NCBI GenBank assembly: GCA_029204225.1
Contig: CM055107.1
Location: 18,647,218-18,711,217, forward strand
DNA length: 64,000 nt
Reading direction: 5' to 3'
Source of the DNA: Diphasiastrum complanatum
Taxonomy: Eukaryota > Streptophyta > Lycopodiopsida > Lycopodiales > Lycopodiaceae
Of this stretch, positions 10,965-22,440 are shown one piece after another (within the stretch, counting starts at the first letter, position 1; every line of letters starts with the position of its first letter). The translations under genes were made by a program, and so were the position numbers. The notes below the pieces were generated by a model, which was not told where the DNA came from, searched no databases, and was given only the letters and a program-made list of their open reading frames with translations.

Positions 10965-11902
10965 TGAAGGAAGATGCCTTAGAGATTGTCATGACACCTA
11001 TCAAGAGACATTGAGAGGATTATTAATAGACAACCAATGTCACTTCCAAAGTTGTCTCACATTGAGGTCCTCACAAGCGACGCGTTTGTTTACATTGACA
11101 TCTATTGAAAATTTTTGTATTTCGTTAGTATCTTCTTGTAGCTAGAGATATAATGTAGTTAATATTACATGGCATGCCATGTGCTACATAATTGGTGAAC
11201 TATGGGTGAAATGAAAAAATTCACTCACAGATTGTCAAAACCCGATGCACTACAGCAAGATGCACGATTTCCAGCACTTTTTTTGAGCATTCTTTTGAGA
11301 TATAGAATAAAAGAAGATGCATGGGGGTAGTGGAAAGCTTTAGTGCAGGGTTTGTAGGTTGGCCTCAGTATAAGCCTTGCATATTTGAACATGTTTTTAA
11401 GAGGCTTATAAGGAGGGTTATAAGGAGGCCAAGGACATTTCAAAAATCCATGGTAACCAAGAGTTGTAAGGAGGGTTATAAGAAGGGCTATAAGGAGGAT
11501 TATAGGGAGGGTTATTAGGAGGCCGAAGACATTCCAAAATACTCTGCTAACCAAGGGTAATATCGGGAGTGATAAAAAGAAGGCCCCTTGGTATAAATCT
11601 TGGAATGCCACAGAATGAAAATGGATGGCATTTTTTTAAAATTGTTTCTTATTAACACATTGAATTTTTTTTTATCAACATTAGAGGTCATATACATAAA
11701 TGAAAATAGAAAATCATGTATCATAACATTATTATGACCACAATCTGTGTACTCACATTCGTCGACCTTTTATTGGATGTCGACTAATCAAATAATAAAG
11801 CACAATTACATCTGTGAGTAATGTGATTAATATTAGAATAAGTTGCAATACATCTTATTGTCTCACTTACAATCCAGTTCTTGATGTTCTTGGTTTGTCC
11901 AA
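10965..11902. other. Non-coding stretch with a GGTTATAAGG minisatellite
   Basis: No credible gene. Between 11400 and 11570 a unit of about 110 bp is duplicated, and inside it a 12-base word of the form AGGGTTATAAGG is repeated about five times (11464-11520). The rest is AT-rich DNA up to the edge of the LTR of Copia B. Confidence 0.55.
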
Positions 11903-12658
11903 TGGCATTGCAACCATTTTTCATGCTGATTTCTTGGTTGAATGCATGACTTGCATGTTTGCTAGATGAGCATGTGACTTTAGTTCAAAAGAGACCTATC
12001 TTGATGTCCTCTGACAAGCAAGAAAATATGATATATCGTTATCAGTTCCCTCATGTCTGATATGGGCTCTAAGGCCTAGTAGAAACTCAAGCCACTACAC
12101 ATGCATAAAGTTTAGTTTGCCACAAGTGACATGAAAAGCAAACTAAGACTTGTATTGGCACATGCATGAACATTTGTACATTTGTATTCTATAAAGTGAC
12201 ATATGTATTCTCTACATGCAAAGTGATAGGTGTCATATTTTAGGTACATACTACTCTTAGAAGTGGGAAAATGTGATTGGAGGCTAGTGCTACCTTGATC
12301 TAGTACCATCTCCTATATATGTATGTTGGATCTCTAACAAATTTTGGATGATGAATCACGCATTGAAGCTATTCTCTTGTCAATTTGGATTTTTACTAAA
12401 GCTTCAATTGTCATTCTCTCTCTAACTCAAGGAGCAGGTTTCTCTCATGCATTAATTTTTTTTGTACTTTTTCCACACATGTGAAAGTAATTATTGTTTG
12501 ATAATTAGCATGCTAGATTGTGATTAAGCCATAGAATATAGAGATAGATTGTAAATTTCACTCTTCAATTGATCTATGTGCTAACACAAAGCTTAGGAAG
12601 ATCATTCACACATTTATGGTCCATATCCCACACATGTGAACTTGCTGGAAATTTCACA
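11903..12658 (+). repeat. 5' LTR of Copia B
   Basis: The right end is set by the primer-binding site at 12659 (..TTCACA). The left end at TGGCATTGC is where similarity to the LTR of Copia A begins, giving TG..CA. A TATA-like run lies at 12314-12320. The 11903-12480 part is the inverted match of 3050-3848. The inner part, about 570 bp in A, is missing. Confidence 0.65.
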
Positions 12659-12671
12659 TGGTATCAGAGCC
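12659..12671 (+). promoter_or_regulatory. Primer-binding site of Copia B
   Basis: TGGTATCAGAGCC follows the LTR end directly and matches the 3' end of initiator methionine tRNA. The leader from here to the gag start at 13391 is about 720 bp without a gene. It includes an 80-base block (12740-12825) also present, inverted, in the LTR of A. Confidence 0.85.
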
Positions 12672-13390
12672 AAACTAAGCTTCACATGCTATAATCATTT
12701 CATGTATGAAAATTTTTGAAATCTATTCAAGCTAGAAAGCATTTTTCCACATTTTTCTATCATTGCTTGAGAAGTTTGTGGATCAAATGAATAGTGATTG
12801 TATGGATTTTTGAGATTTCACGTGTGTGAAAATCAGTACACTTCAATCCTTTTATTCTCTTTGTTGCTAAATCCAAAGATAGTGACTAGATAGCTTGTTG
12901 GAAAGCTAGCAAAGTCTAGATTCCATTGTGATTTGTTTCAAGTCAATTTGATGAGACAATCAAGAGCTAGAGGCTCTTAAATAAGGGTAGAGATTGTCCT
13001 AGACCCAAGTGGACACTTTTTGATTTGACAAAAAAAAAATGTTTGATCCAAAATTCCATATTCGCATATACCAATCTTCCAAACTTGAGATCTAAACATT
13101 GTTTTGTGTTGTTTGACACATTGTTTCATACAAAGTGATTGTATTTGAGTCAATTGTGTTTTCTTTGAGCATTCTTCACGTGCCAAAGAAAGTTAATACA
13201 AAAAATTGTCTAAACTCCATTTCAAAGTGAGAGGTTGATATAGTTTGCAAAACATTGGTAGAAATTTTGAGATCTATCTCATATATTGTTGCAAGATCTT
13301 GCATAGGATTTGGTAGTAAACCCTTTGTATTTCCTATAGTGAGAGAGAAGCAACATATTTTTTGTTCATTACTATGATTTTTCACATCTA

Positions 13391-14700
13391 ATGGCATCTG
13401 TTGGAGGATATCTCTTAGAAGCTAGTGAAAGACTGAACACCTCCACCTACTCTATTTGGAAGGTTAGAATGGAGTCTATTCTAATACTCCAAGATGTAAT
13501 GGACATTGTACTAGGACTTGAGGAGGAGACTCAAGTACAACTAGAAGTACAAAAATATAAAAAGAGAGCTAAGATGGCTCTTCATTTTATAAAAATGAAT
13601 GTCTCTAATGAGATCTTAAGAGAAATTGGATCTTGCACTTTTGCTAAGGAAGCTTGGGATGCACTCAAGGCAATATATGAGGCCAAGAATACCTCTAGAA
13701 TACTGACTCTTAGAAATCAAATTAGTGAAAGTTTCCAAAGAAGTGAGGAGAGTGCTTCTAATTATGTGTTGAAAATTAAAGATCTTCATTGAGAGCTTGC
13801 TTCTGTTGGAGTCACAATCAACCAAGATGAGCTCGTTCAAGTCATACTTAATGGCTTGAAAGAAGACTATGACAATCTTGTCCAATCCTTTGCTATCAAG
13901 GATGAGTTAACAAGTTTGGAGACCCTTCAAGAAATTCTTATTTCCGAGGAAGCAAGACAAAAGTACAAGCTTTTGAGAATGGACAAGCTATCTCTTAATC
14001 GAATTGAAGATGACAAATCTCTATTTGTCAAAGACAAGCTCAAAGGGAGGAAAAAGAGCCAACAATATCATGTCTTAAACAAAGACAAAGATGGAGAAGA
14101 AGATGATTCATCACATCCTTCTGCCTCCAAGTTCAAGAAGACGAAGATCAAGTGTTTCTTTTGTGGCAAGAAAGGGCATTATGCCTCTAATTGCTTTAAG
14201 AAGAAGAATCAACTCAAGCAAGCCAACATCATCAATGGGAAAGAAGACTCTATTGCAAGTGAGGGAGAAGGATCCCTTATGTTATCAAGTTTTTTCTCTA
14301 CACCCTACAAAAAAGATGGATCATGGTACATTGATAGTGGAGCTTCATCACACATGTGCTGCTAGAAGAATTCTTGTCATTCTATCGTACCTTATGAAGG
14401 AATTAAGAAATCAATATACACAAAAAATGATCATGAATGTACTATTGAAGGAATTGGGAGTATTCCCTTAAAGCTTGCATCTTCTAAGATTTTATCTCTT
14501 TCCAATGTTCTCTTTGCTCCTAAACTCACAAAGAACATCATAAGTGCTGGAAAGATGCTTGAAAATGGCCTTGATGTGAAATTGAATATCAATACTTGTA
14601 CTATTAAGAAAGATGATGAGATCCTAGCACATGGATCTAGATATGCTGGCATTTTCAAGTCAGATCCACTTGAAAGTGCAAAGTCTTGTGATGTTGTCTT
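13391..14700 (+). pseudogene. Copia B gag-protease
   Basis: Starts MASVGGYL. The N-terminal gag domain (YSIWKVRMES, AKEAWDALKAIYEAKNTS) leads in one frame, broken by TGA at 13790, to the basic region and a perfect CCHC knuckle at 14153-14194 (CFFCGKKGHYASNC). The protease active site DSGA is at 14333-14344 with WYI before it. A TAG follows at 14363, where copy C at 56140 reads Tyr. The post-protease region (SIPLKLASSKILSLSNV) continues in the same frame to about 14700. Two point stops are the main damage, so this is a fairly young pseudogene. Confidence 0.85.
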
Positions 14701-15661
14701 TTAGGACTAATATTTCCAAGGAGGAATTATGGCATGGGAGATTGAGATATCCATGTTTTCTATGGTCAAGGATGCAAAAGCAATTGGCATACCAAAGCAC
14801 TTTCCAAATAGATCAAGCCATGTGAAGCTTGTGCAATAGCAAAATCACATAAGAAGCCATTTCCAAGGTCTTCTATCAAGACTACACATCCACTAGAGTT
14901 GATACACTCAGATGTACATTTTTGTGTCATATAAAAGGAAGGAAGGTGCCACTTGCTTTGTTACTTTTATTGATGATTTCACAAGATATACTAGGTTGTA
15001 TCTTCTTTCTTCAAGATTTATGGTGCATGATTATTTTCTATTATTCAAAGCATATGTTCAGATGGAATTCTCAGTGAAGATCAAAGCTTTTAGGAGTGAT
15101 GGAGATCTTGGAGGAAATACACCACATGAAGTCTTGTTCAACATCAAGCCTAAGGTTGATCACCTTAGAGTTTTTGGAAGTACTTGCTTTGCTAATATTC
15201 CCTTGGAAACAAGGAACATTAGGGGAGTTTTATGTTCCAAAAAGACCCTTTAAGAATTCGTGCAAGATGTAGTTTATATTATTAAAATATTATAGCACTA
15301 ACACTTTTAACTTGCCATAACTTTTTAATTGTAGCTCAGAAGTATGTCATCTAAATATCATTGGAAAGCCCTTATTGAGCGCTTTCTAATGCACTAAACT
15401 TCGCTAAATTCGGACTTACCACTAAAAAGTTATGCCACTTTTAGTGTAGAATCAAAATGTTGTCTCAAAAAGTTACGTTACGTAGATTTCAAATTTGAGT
15501 GTTTTGATTGGTCCATGTGTAAGAAAAAATTGAGAACAACATAAAAAGAATCTTTACAAAGGGTCTTTTTTGGATTTAGAACTCCTCTAATGAAAAGGTG
15601 ATCCAAGTTCATGGATCATGGTTGGATACTTATCCACCAAGAAGGCCTATAAAGGCTTTAT
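14701..15661 (+). pseudogene. Copia B integrase remnant
   Basis: Fragments of the zinc domain and of the core (FVTFIDDFTRYTRLYLLSS) are readable. The core then jumps from FRSDG to NTPHEVLFNIKP, so the segment carrying the catalytic Glu is deleted. Copy C has the identical jump (57330-57480). The coding part resumes after the 15217-15592 insertion with GDPSSWI-type residues and ends at about 15661, where an antisense LTR begins. RT and RNase H are absent. Confidence 0.75.
15217..15592 (+). mobile_element. 376 bp inverted-repeat element (MITE-like), copy 1
   Basis: Ends are CATTAGGGGAGTT and AACTCCTCTAATG. With mismatches the inverted termini extend for about 40 bases, past AAAAAGACCCTTT. It has no coding capacity. 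It interrupts the integrase remnant of Copia B between ETR and the GDPS residues, and copy C (57481-57495) shows the uninterrupted site. A second copy in opposite orientation is at 33489-33853 and a partial one at 47062-47166. Taking the ends as CATTAG..CTAATG, the flanks rejoin to the length of the empty site, so no target duplication is evident. Confidence 0.8.
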
Positions 15662-16300
15662 ACGTGAAGATTTTGTCAATCATTAAGATCCAAAATCATC
15701 TATTGATCTTTGGTTTGAATAACAACACAATTTACACCATTTGAAATGGAGAAAATCAACATCTACTTAATGAAAGAGATGCAAACTTAAAATGATATTG
15801 ATCAAACATAGAACTTATGATAACATGATGTTTCTGTCCATACAAAATTAGGAACCTACTGTTATTCACGTGTGGATCCGAATATAGCAAAATATGAGCA
15901 TTCTACACACCAGATTGCAAGATATCATCAAGATAGTGCACCAATGGATAGATCAGCCCAAAAGAACTCATGTATAAGCATGAAATGAGATGAGAGAGAG
16001 AAGAATCCTTTCTCCCATGAGTTTACATCCTTTTGTAACAGATCCATGCATCATTAATGAGCTTGGTTTCCCTCCATAGCAAAAACCCTATCATTTAATG
16101 TGGACTAGATTCATTGTCTCCAACATTCAATTTTGAATCTACTAAACTTGACCTATTACTATTTTTCTCACTTTCTAAAAGTGGTAATTCAAATTCTTTT
16201 AGACGTATATATCTTTGAAAAGTCAAATTCTAAATATAATATGAAAATTGGCCTCAATTGCCAAATAAATAACTATGTCCAAAATAGCAAACTAGATCAA
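15662..16300 (-). repeat. Antisense A-type LTR fragment
   Basis: Similar to 2322-2990 of the LTR of Copia A in the same plus-strand sense, so it is antisense to the pol fragment it follows. Its edge (CGTGAAG against TGTGAAG in A) falls exactly where the pol of B stops. The same junction exists at 57558. No gene. Confidence 0.65.
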
Positions 16301-16329
16301 ATTAAAGAATCTAGGGTTGATAGATTCAA

Positions 16330-16429
16330 AGAGTAAAATGTTATATTAATAATATGCTATAACACACACACATGTCAAAATGCAAAATTCTCTCTCTGTC
16401 TAATAATTTCTATTGAATTATACTAATCT

Positions 16430-16465
<36 letters not shown>

Positions 16466-16553
16466 CTACAAATCTAGCATTCAATTACCATCAAACACTA
16501 TCTATTCATCTACTACCCTAAATCCTAAATCAATGCAAAATGTAAAAGACACA

Positions 16554-16599
<46 letters not shown>

Positions 16600-16666
16600 A
16601 GTTTATATCTTATTTTCACAAATGTAATAATTTTTATAAGATTATAGCAATCAATTATCTCTCTCT
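16330..16666 (+). repeat. Composite microsatellite repeat with (CT)n
   Basis: Core copies containing TCAAACACTATCTATTCAT, bounded by (CT)n at 16433-16461 and 16555-16592, with short (CA)n runs. It ends against the D-family LTR at 16667. Confidence 0.75.
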
Positions 16667-17072
16667 TGAAGAACCACTGATCAGACATATCTTGCTTCTA
16701 CTAACAAAGCGCAGAGTTTACTTGACAAAGGATAAGAAATGAACGTGAACTCGAAACACACACTACTCGTTGTAACTCACTCACTCAATCAGATATACAA
16801 CAGCGAGATAAGACAACAAGAGATGTATATTGATGAATCAGATTCAAAGCTATAAAATTCATTTTTTGATCAATAGTTTCTTATTGTCTAAATTGTCTTA
16901 AGTTGTCTTTTACTTCCGCATATAATTTTCGCACGCATATTCAATCAGAGCTACTACTGTTCTATTAGTACATAGATCACATAAAGACCCGATTGAAAAC
17001 ACTAATATTAGTTTGATTTATTCAAACTTTCATCGTGTTCTCTGTGGATAAATAATTACTATTTTTATTATA
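16667..17072 (+). repeat. D-family LTR L2, internally deleted (406 bp)
   Basis: Starts TGAAGAACCACTGATCAG and ends TTTTATTATA just before the primer-binding site. Compared with L1 it has lost about 550 bp, including the TTCGCGAA-rich part and the TATAAATA box. This LTR is therefore probably promoterless. Confidence 0.75.
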
Positions 17073-17073
17073 G

Positions 17074-17180
17074 TGGTATCAGAGCCTACAGAATTAAATA
17101 TGATACAATGGTATCAGAGTATACAGGTTCAAAGCTGATACAGTGATATCAGAACGAATCAGAGTTGATAGAGTGGTATC
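17074..17180 (+). promoter_or_regulatory. Tandem primer-binding-site array of Copia D
   Basis: TGGTATCAGAGCC at 17074 is followed by TGGTATCAGAG at 17109, TGATATCAGAA at 17144 and TGGTATC at 17174. The spacing is 35, 35 and 30 bases. The first is the normal site next to the LTR. The others extend it as a tandem repeat, as in Copia E. Confidence 0.7.
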
Positions 17181-17212
17181 TTTACACCTCTCTTAGCATT
17201 CTTCATACATCC

Positions 17213-17990
17213 ATCATCATGCTTCATACACTTCAAAAGGCAATAGACGGAGTTAAGGAGGAAGTAGAAGCTCATGAACGCTATGATGACAATGATGATT
17301 CCGAAAAAGCTCTATTTACTCAGAAGAATAAATCTTCTAAGAAGTCTATGTTTAAGAGGGAGTCATCAAAGAAGAATGAGGCTAAGAAATAATGAACAAC
17401 AATCTGGAAAACAACAGAAGTATTCTGGTGATAAGAAGATCTGCAATAGATGCAGAAGATCGGGTCACACAGAAGAAAAGTGTTGGTTAAATCCAAAGAT
17501 TGAATGCATTTATTGTCATAAACTGGGTCATGCAGCAGCAGACTGTTATTAGAATCCCAGAAACAAAAAGGAGTAGAATCAAAGCAAACCTTCAGATTCA
17601 TACTATGTCGAAGATAAAGCAAAATATTCCAGAGCAACATAAGATATGGCAACAAGGAACTCAGTAGCTTATATTAGTGCTGATCTATGTTGTTCATCTA
17701 ATTCTAAAACTCGAGAAGTCGTACTTGATTTGGGAGCCACCTCACATTTTGTTTCCTCGAAACAAATATTGTCTGAGTACAAGAAGACGAACTATTCGAG
17801 ATTCATTATGCTTGGAGACGATTCTAAGCATGTGGGTGATGGAACTGGTGTATTATGGCTAGACACGAATCAAGGAGACAAGAAACTAGAGGAAGCTCTC
17901 TATGTCCCTACTTTTGACAAAGATCTTCTATCTGTAGCTAAGATAGTCGATACAAGCATGTCAGTAACCTTTACAATGAACTCTTGAAGA
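17213..17990 (+). pseudogene. Copia D gag C-terminus and protease
   Basis: The gag N-terminal domain is deleted: leader sequence runs straight into KAIDGVKEEVEA. A basic linker (FKRESSKKN) and two intact zinc knuckles follow (CNRC..GHTEEKC near 17441 and CIYC..GHAAADC near 17508), with a frameshift between linker and knuckles. The protease from 17646 has DLGA at 17727-17738 in place of DSGA, as in Copia E. It runs in one frame to a stop near 17985. Confidence 0.8.
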
Positions 17991-18006
17991 CTACACAAGG
18001 AATATT

Positions 18007-18960
18007 TTGTTAACTTGGTTGCTAAAGAGAACAGAGAAGGAAATTTATCACCTAAACATTGGATCAAGAATCAAACAAGAAAATCAAACTCAAGAATCAA
18101 CAGATATATTGTGGCACAAAAGGCTATGTCACATGAACATGAAAGCCTTGTACCAAGCCAACAAAAGTCAGAGAATTCAAGGAGTCAAAATCAAAAGTAG
18201 AGATATTCGAACTACTTGTGAATCTTGTCTTAAAGGCAAGATGACTAGAACACTTTTCTGTAAGGATGTTCATAAAGAAACTAAAATACTTGAAATTGTG
18301 CATTCATATATTTGTGGACCATTCAAAGCATTGTCGTTGGGCGATGAAAAGTACTTCATTACGTTTATTGATAACTTCAGCAAGTTCGCTGTAGTATATT
18401 TTATACGTACTAAATTTGAAGCTTTCGAGAAATTCGTTGAGTATACAAATTGGGCTGAGAAGCAGACATCCAATAAGTTGTAGCAGATTTGCACAGATCG
18501 TGGAGGTGAGTACCTTTCCAGCAAATTCAAGGCTTACTGTATTGATCAAGGTATTATGCACACTAAGACTACATCTTACACACCTCAGCACAATGGAATA
18601 GTTGAATGAAGGAATTGTACATTTATGGAAGCTGCAAGTGTATGATGGCTCATGCGAGAGCACCAAAAGAGTTGTGGGCTGAAGCAGTGGCTACATCAAA
18701 TTATCTTCAAAATCGTATTCTGACATCTCAAATACTGGATAAAAATCCGCATGAGATATGGTGGAAGTCGAAGCCAAATCTAGCACATGTTCGGACATTC
18801 GGATGCACATACCAGATAAACTGAAAAAGAAACTCATGAAAAGACAGAACAAGGTTTTATGGTAGGATTCAAGTTACATTCTTCATATTATCGTGTCTAT
18901 GTATCCAAAAGTGGCAAAATAAAAGTTGTTTGAGATCTTAAATTCGATAAGTCAAAATAC
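18007..18960 (+). pseudogene. Copia D integrase
   Basis: The zinc domain is intact in outline (HKRLCHMN then CESC). The first catalytic Asp is Tyr (VHSYICGP). The second is kept (CTDRGGEY, after a TAG at 18481). The Glu is kept but followed by a stop (HNGIVE then TGA). The C-terminal part (KPNLAHVRTFGC) reads in another frame. A direct duplication of about 45 bases (GAGATCTTAAATT-type) occurs at 18930-18990. Inactive on several counts. Confidence 0.8.
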
Positions 18961-19002
18961 ATAGAGATCTTAAATTTGATAAGTCAAAATACATAGTCGG
19001 TT

Positions 19003-20748
19003 ATGAAATTCTCAAAAACTATTATGAGCTACCAGACGACAGAAAGAAAACAAGCAAAAGATGAAAGAGAGTTCCCAGATTCAGAGGGAGGTCAAGATCG
19101 AGTACCTGACAGACTCGAATCGCCAGTTCAAATTCCAACAGAAAAGCTTGAATTAGAATCAAACTTGAAACTTGCAAAATCGAACTCAAAACCATTTGTG
19201 AGAAGATTTGACATACAATGAATACCACCAGAAAGATACGGTCAGTATGTTTTTAACACAACCATCAAATTTTGTGGATTCTCTAATGAACCTCAAACAT
19301 TCAAGGAAGCTATTGATGGACTAGATAAAGATCGCTAGATTCAGGCAATGGAGGACAAAATGTCATCCTTGCACCTATACTAGATGGCAGAAAACCAGTC
19401 AAATGCAAGTGGATCTACAAGATCAAAACAGGTCATGATGGAGAAAACATCAGATACAAAGCAAGGTTAGTTGCTAAAGGATTTTCACAACAGTATGGAA
19501 TCACCTACACTGATACCTTCTCACCGGTAGTCAAACATACATCAATTCGCTTGTTATTCTCATATGCAGTGGCTCATGATCTGAAAATCCATATTGTGGA
19601 TGAGAAAACTGCTTTCTTGCATGCAAAATTGGAAGAAGACTTATTCATGGACCAACCACTTGGTTTTGTAAACCAAGAATATCCTAAATACAGATGTCAC
19701 ATGAATAAAAGCATTTATGGTCTGAAACAAGCAGCCAGACAATGGTATAGAAAGAAGGACGAAATACTATGTTCCTTAGGCTTCAAACCTCTATTTGCTG
19801 AGTCAAATTTCTATATAAAGCATGTCAAAGAAGAAATAATCATCTAGTTGTCTATGTTGATGACACACTTATCTTCTCAAGAAGAAATAAGTTAATTTCA
19901 AATGTCAAAAGAGACGTTTCTTGAAATATTTGAGATCACTGACCTAGGAGAAGCTAAAATTTATATAGGCTTGCAGATCGTGAGAGATTTTGAAGGTGGT
20001 GAGTTGTATTTTCACCAACAAAAGTATACTCAAAAGATCATTGAAGACTTCAACATGCTCGAATGCAAAGGTGTACATACTCCCATGATACTTGGAATAA
20101 TAGTAAGCAAGGCAGATTGTCTGTAGACTCTCGAGGAAGAGGAACGAATGGCCAAAACACCCTATCATAGGTTGATTGGATCATTGTTATATTTAGGAGA
20201 CAACACCAGACCTGATATAGCATTTGCAATATATAGGCTGAGCCAATATAATCAGAACCCAAGATCGTTGCATTGGAAGTTGGCAAAAAGAGTACTACAA
20301 TATCTCTAGGAAACGAAAGACTATGGATTGTGTTATTCAAAGGAAGCTAGACTTTACATGGAATCTTACAGTGATGAAAGCTAGGCATCCATGAAGGATG
20401 ATAGCAAAAGTATTTTAGGAGGTTGTACTCTAGCATTTGGCACAGCCATACTCTGGATAAGCAAGAAGCAAATAACAGTAGCTCAATCTTCATGTGAAGA
20501 AGAATATGTAGCAACAGCCAAGATGGAAAATGAGTTGATCTGGATTAAATAGATGCTGGAAGGATTTGATGAATCTATTTCTGAACCTTATGTCTTGTTA
20601 ATGGATAACACTTCGGCAATCTATCTTACAAAAGATCTTGTATTTCACTAAAAAATGAAGCACATAGCTATCAAATATCATGTGATTTTTGACTTAGTCG
20701 AGAAGAAGATACTGAAGATAGTCTTCATACCCACAGAGGAAATGTTAT
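19003..20748 (+). pseudogene. Copia D reverse transcriptase and RNase H
   Basis: Starts with the Ser/Glu/Pro-rich linker (19003-19220). RT follows with CKWIYKIKT, RYKARLVAKGF, DEKTAFLHA and IYGLKQAARQWY. YVDD at 19853-19864 lies one frame away from the preceding block. RNase H shows SWASMKDD-type and SSCEEEYVATAK residues with stops (20307, 20382, 20550). The end DNTSAIYLTKDLVFH is at 20600-20650. Similarity to G and to 44304-44536 stops at 20748, so the ADTFTKPL terminus, polypurine tract and 3' LTR are missing. Confidence 0.85.
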
Positions 20749-21631
20749 AAGTTTTGGATTCCAGAAAATTATGATTGACGAATCATACAAATCTAAATAT
20801 TTATGATTGATAGATCATAAATAACTACTTACTTATTGTCAGAGGATTATTTGAAATTGTGATGATTCTTAGGTGTGACGATTAAGTCTTGGTATGTTAA
20901 TTCAGTAAGAATTTTGATCAGTGTTTTGAATCTCTTTACTCCAGTATTTTAATTGAGAACCTATGAATCTCACAGATATTATTTATCTAGTGGATGTTAT
21001 TCTGCTACAGTATATGGTCTGCAGATGCTTGAGTACAGTTCTTCATTTGATTGGATCTCCAGTTATCATAGGAGACAGACAAATCTATTGAGATGAATGA
21101 ATGCTAGTTTCTTGTATTTGGTGCTAGAAACAAGAGTATTTAACTCAAAAGAGTATCTGGAATATGCAGAGTTGAGTTTTAATCATTCTATATCTTAATG
21201 ATTCTCCTAGATATTCTAGTTGAATGAATTATCATATCTTAGAACTAGATGCTAAGGATAGTTGTATTTGGAAGCTCTTTATGAATTATCTGCTGGAGTT
21301 TGTGGATAATTTCAAACTATAATTTCTTTAACTTTAATCTCCTAACTTAGGAAATATATTACTCAGTGGTTCATGTAAGTGTTTTACATGAAGGTGATGT
21401 TACTAACTTGTAGTGAGTGTAACCCAGTTGAGAAATTGATCACTTAGTGTACTTTTCAAACCAGAGTTTGTACTCTAGAGCAGAGATTAACGATTGGAAA
21501 TTGCTTCATCTCTGAGTACTTGTTTGATATGAAAGTCAGACTAAGGATACTGATTTTCTCGATTAATATTGAAAGTTCAAGGAACTGTAATTCTTTCCTG
21601 TTTGAGGAGCTTCTAAGGATAGAAGCAGTTT
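20749..21631. other. AT-rich stretch, no gene seen
   Basis: About 900 bp follow the break of Copia D. I find no long frame, no LTR ends and no clear repeat. It could be the untranslated 3' part of another LTR element, because a polypurine-like run closes it at 21632. Confidence 0.4.
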
Positions 21632-21690
21632 AAAGAGGGAAGAATGTTATGGCCATATTCGGTTAAGGACTTGGAATAGTCCTAATATGG
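21632..21690 (+). promoter_or_regulatory. Polypurine-like tract and nested hairpin
   Basis: AAAGAGGGAAGA (21632-21643) precedes TGTTATGG at 21645, the look of a polypurine tract and LTR start. Just inside, CCATATT (21653) pairs with AATATGG (21684) and AGGACT (21666) pairs with AGTCCT (21678). No matching LTR is seen, so the LTR reading is weak. Confidence 0.35.
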
Positions 21691-21799
21691 TAGACCGGCC
21701 CTCCAGTACTCAAGATTATTGGTCACGTCAAAATTTAATTCCATGTTGAGGCCTGTTTGTGACTAATTACCTTGAGAGGTGAGACATATGGAGTATTGC

Positions 21800-22431
21800 A
21801 TGTCTGTGTGACAAGAAGGGGAATTTTGCATACGATTGCAGATTCAACCCAAAAAGAAAAAATAAAGCTAAATAGGCTAATGTTGCAGAGTCATCCAAAG
21901 ATGCTGATAGAAGTGATGAAGCCTTCATGATAATCGATGAAGCTTCACCGAGCTACACTGAACACGACTACGATGTAGTCATTGATTCAGGAGCAACATC
22001 ACACATCACCTGCAACAAGAAGATCTTGATCAACTTCAGAGAGCTCAAAAACAACAGAGCAGTGATTCTAGGTGATGGGAGCAAACACGATGTCAAAGTC
22101 ATCAACACTCTATAGCTTCAAACACTATCAAGCCAAGCAGAGCTGCCAGGAGCACTCTATGTGCCCTCACTCAGAATAACAATTCTATTTTGTGAGAATC
22201 AACGAGCCATTTCTTTATCACCCAACTCCAGATTTTATTCTGGGTGTAAGCACATTGAAATTAAGTATCACTATGTCAGAAGCAAAGTTCTCGACAAAGA
22301 GGTTGACTTGCAGTACTATCGGACGCAAGCTATGACAATAAATATTTTTACTAAGGCATTAAGCTTGGATGCACATAGAAACTTTTGTGCAGAACTAAGT
22401 TTGAAGGTCAAAGCATTCATGGATTCAGGTT
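21800..22431 (+). pseudogene. Copia M, gag end, protease and RNase H end fused
   Basis: The latter half of a zinc knuckle (KKGNFAYDC) is followed by the protease with DSGATSHITC at 21984. The frame then jumps, after VPSLR, directly into the RNase H terminus (FCENQRAISLSPN, KHIEIKYHYVR, TINIFTKALS). Nearly all of pol is therefore deleted. The family is distinct from A-K. A polypurine tract (AAGAGGAAG, 22432-22440) and an LTR follow. Confidence 0.8.
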
Positions 22432-22440
22432 AAGAGGAAG

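Noticed and set aside
11225-11611. 128-codon minus frame with Leu/Ile repeats
   Set aside because: Produced by the GGTTATAAGG minisatellite on the opposite strand.
15217-15592. Calling the inverted-repeat element a CACTA MITE
   Set aside because: Termini read CATTA, not CACTA, and no 3-base duplication is evident; class left open.
17074-17180. TGGTATCAGAGC repeats as tRNA genes
   Set aside because: Only the 3' end match is present, with no cloverleaf and no internal promoter boxes; they lie next to LTR ends and are primer-binding sites.
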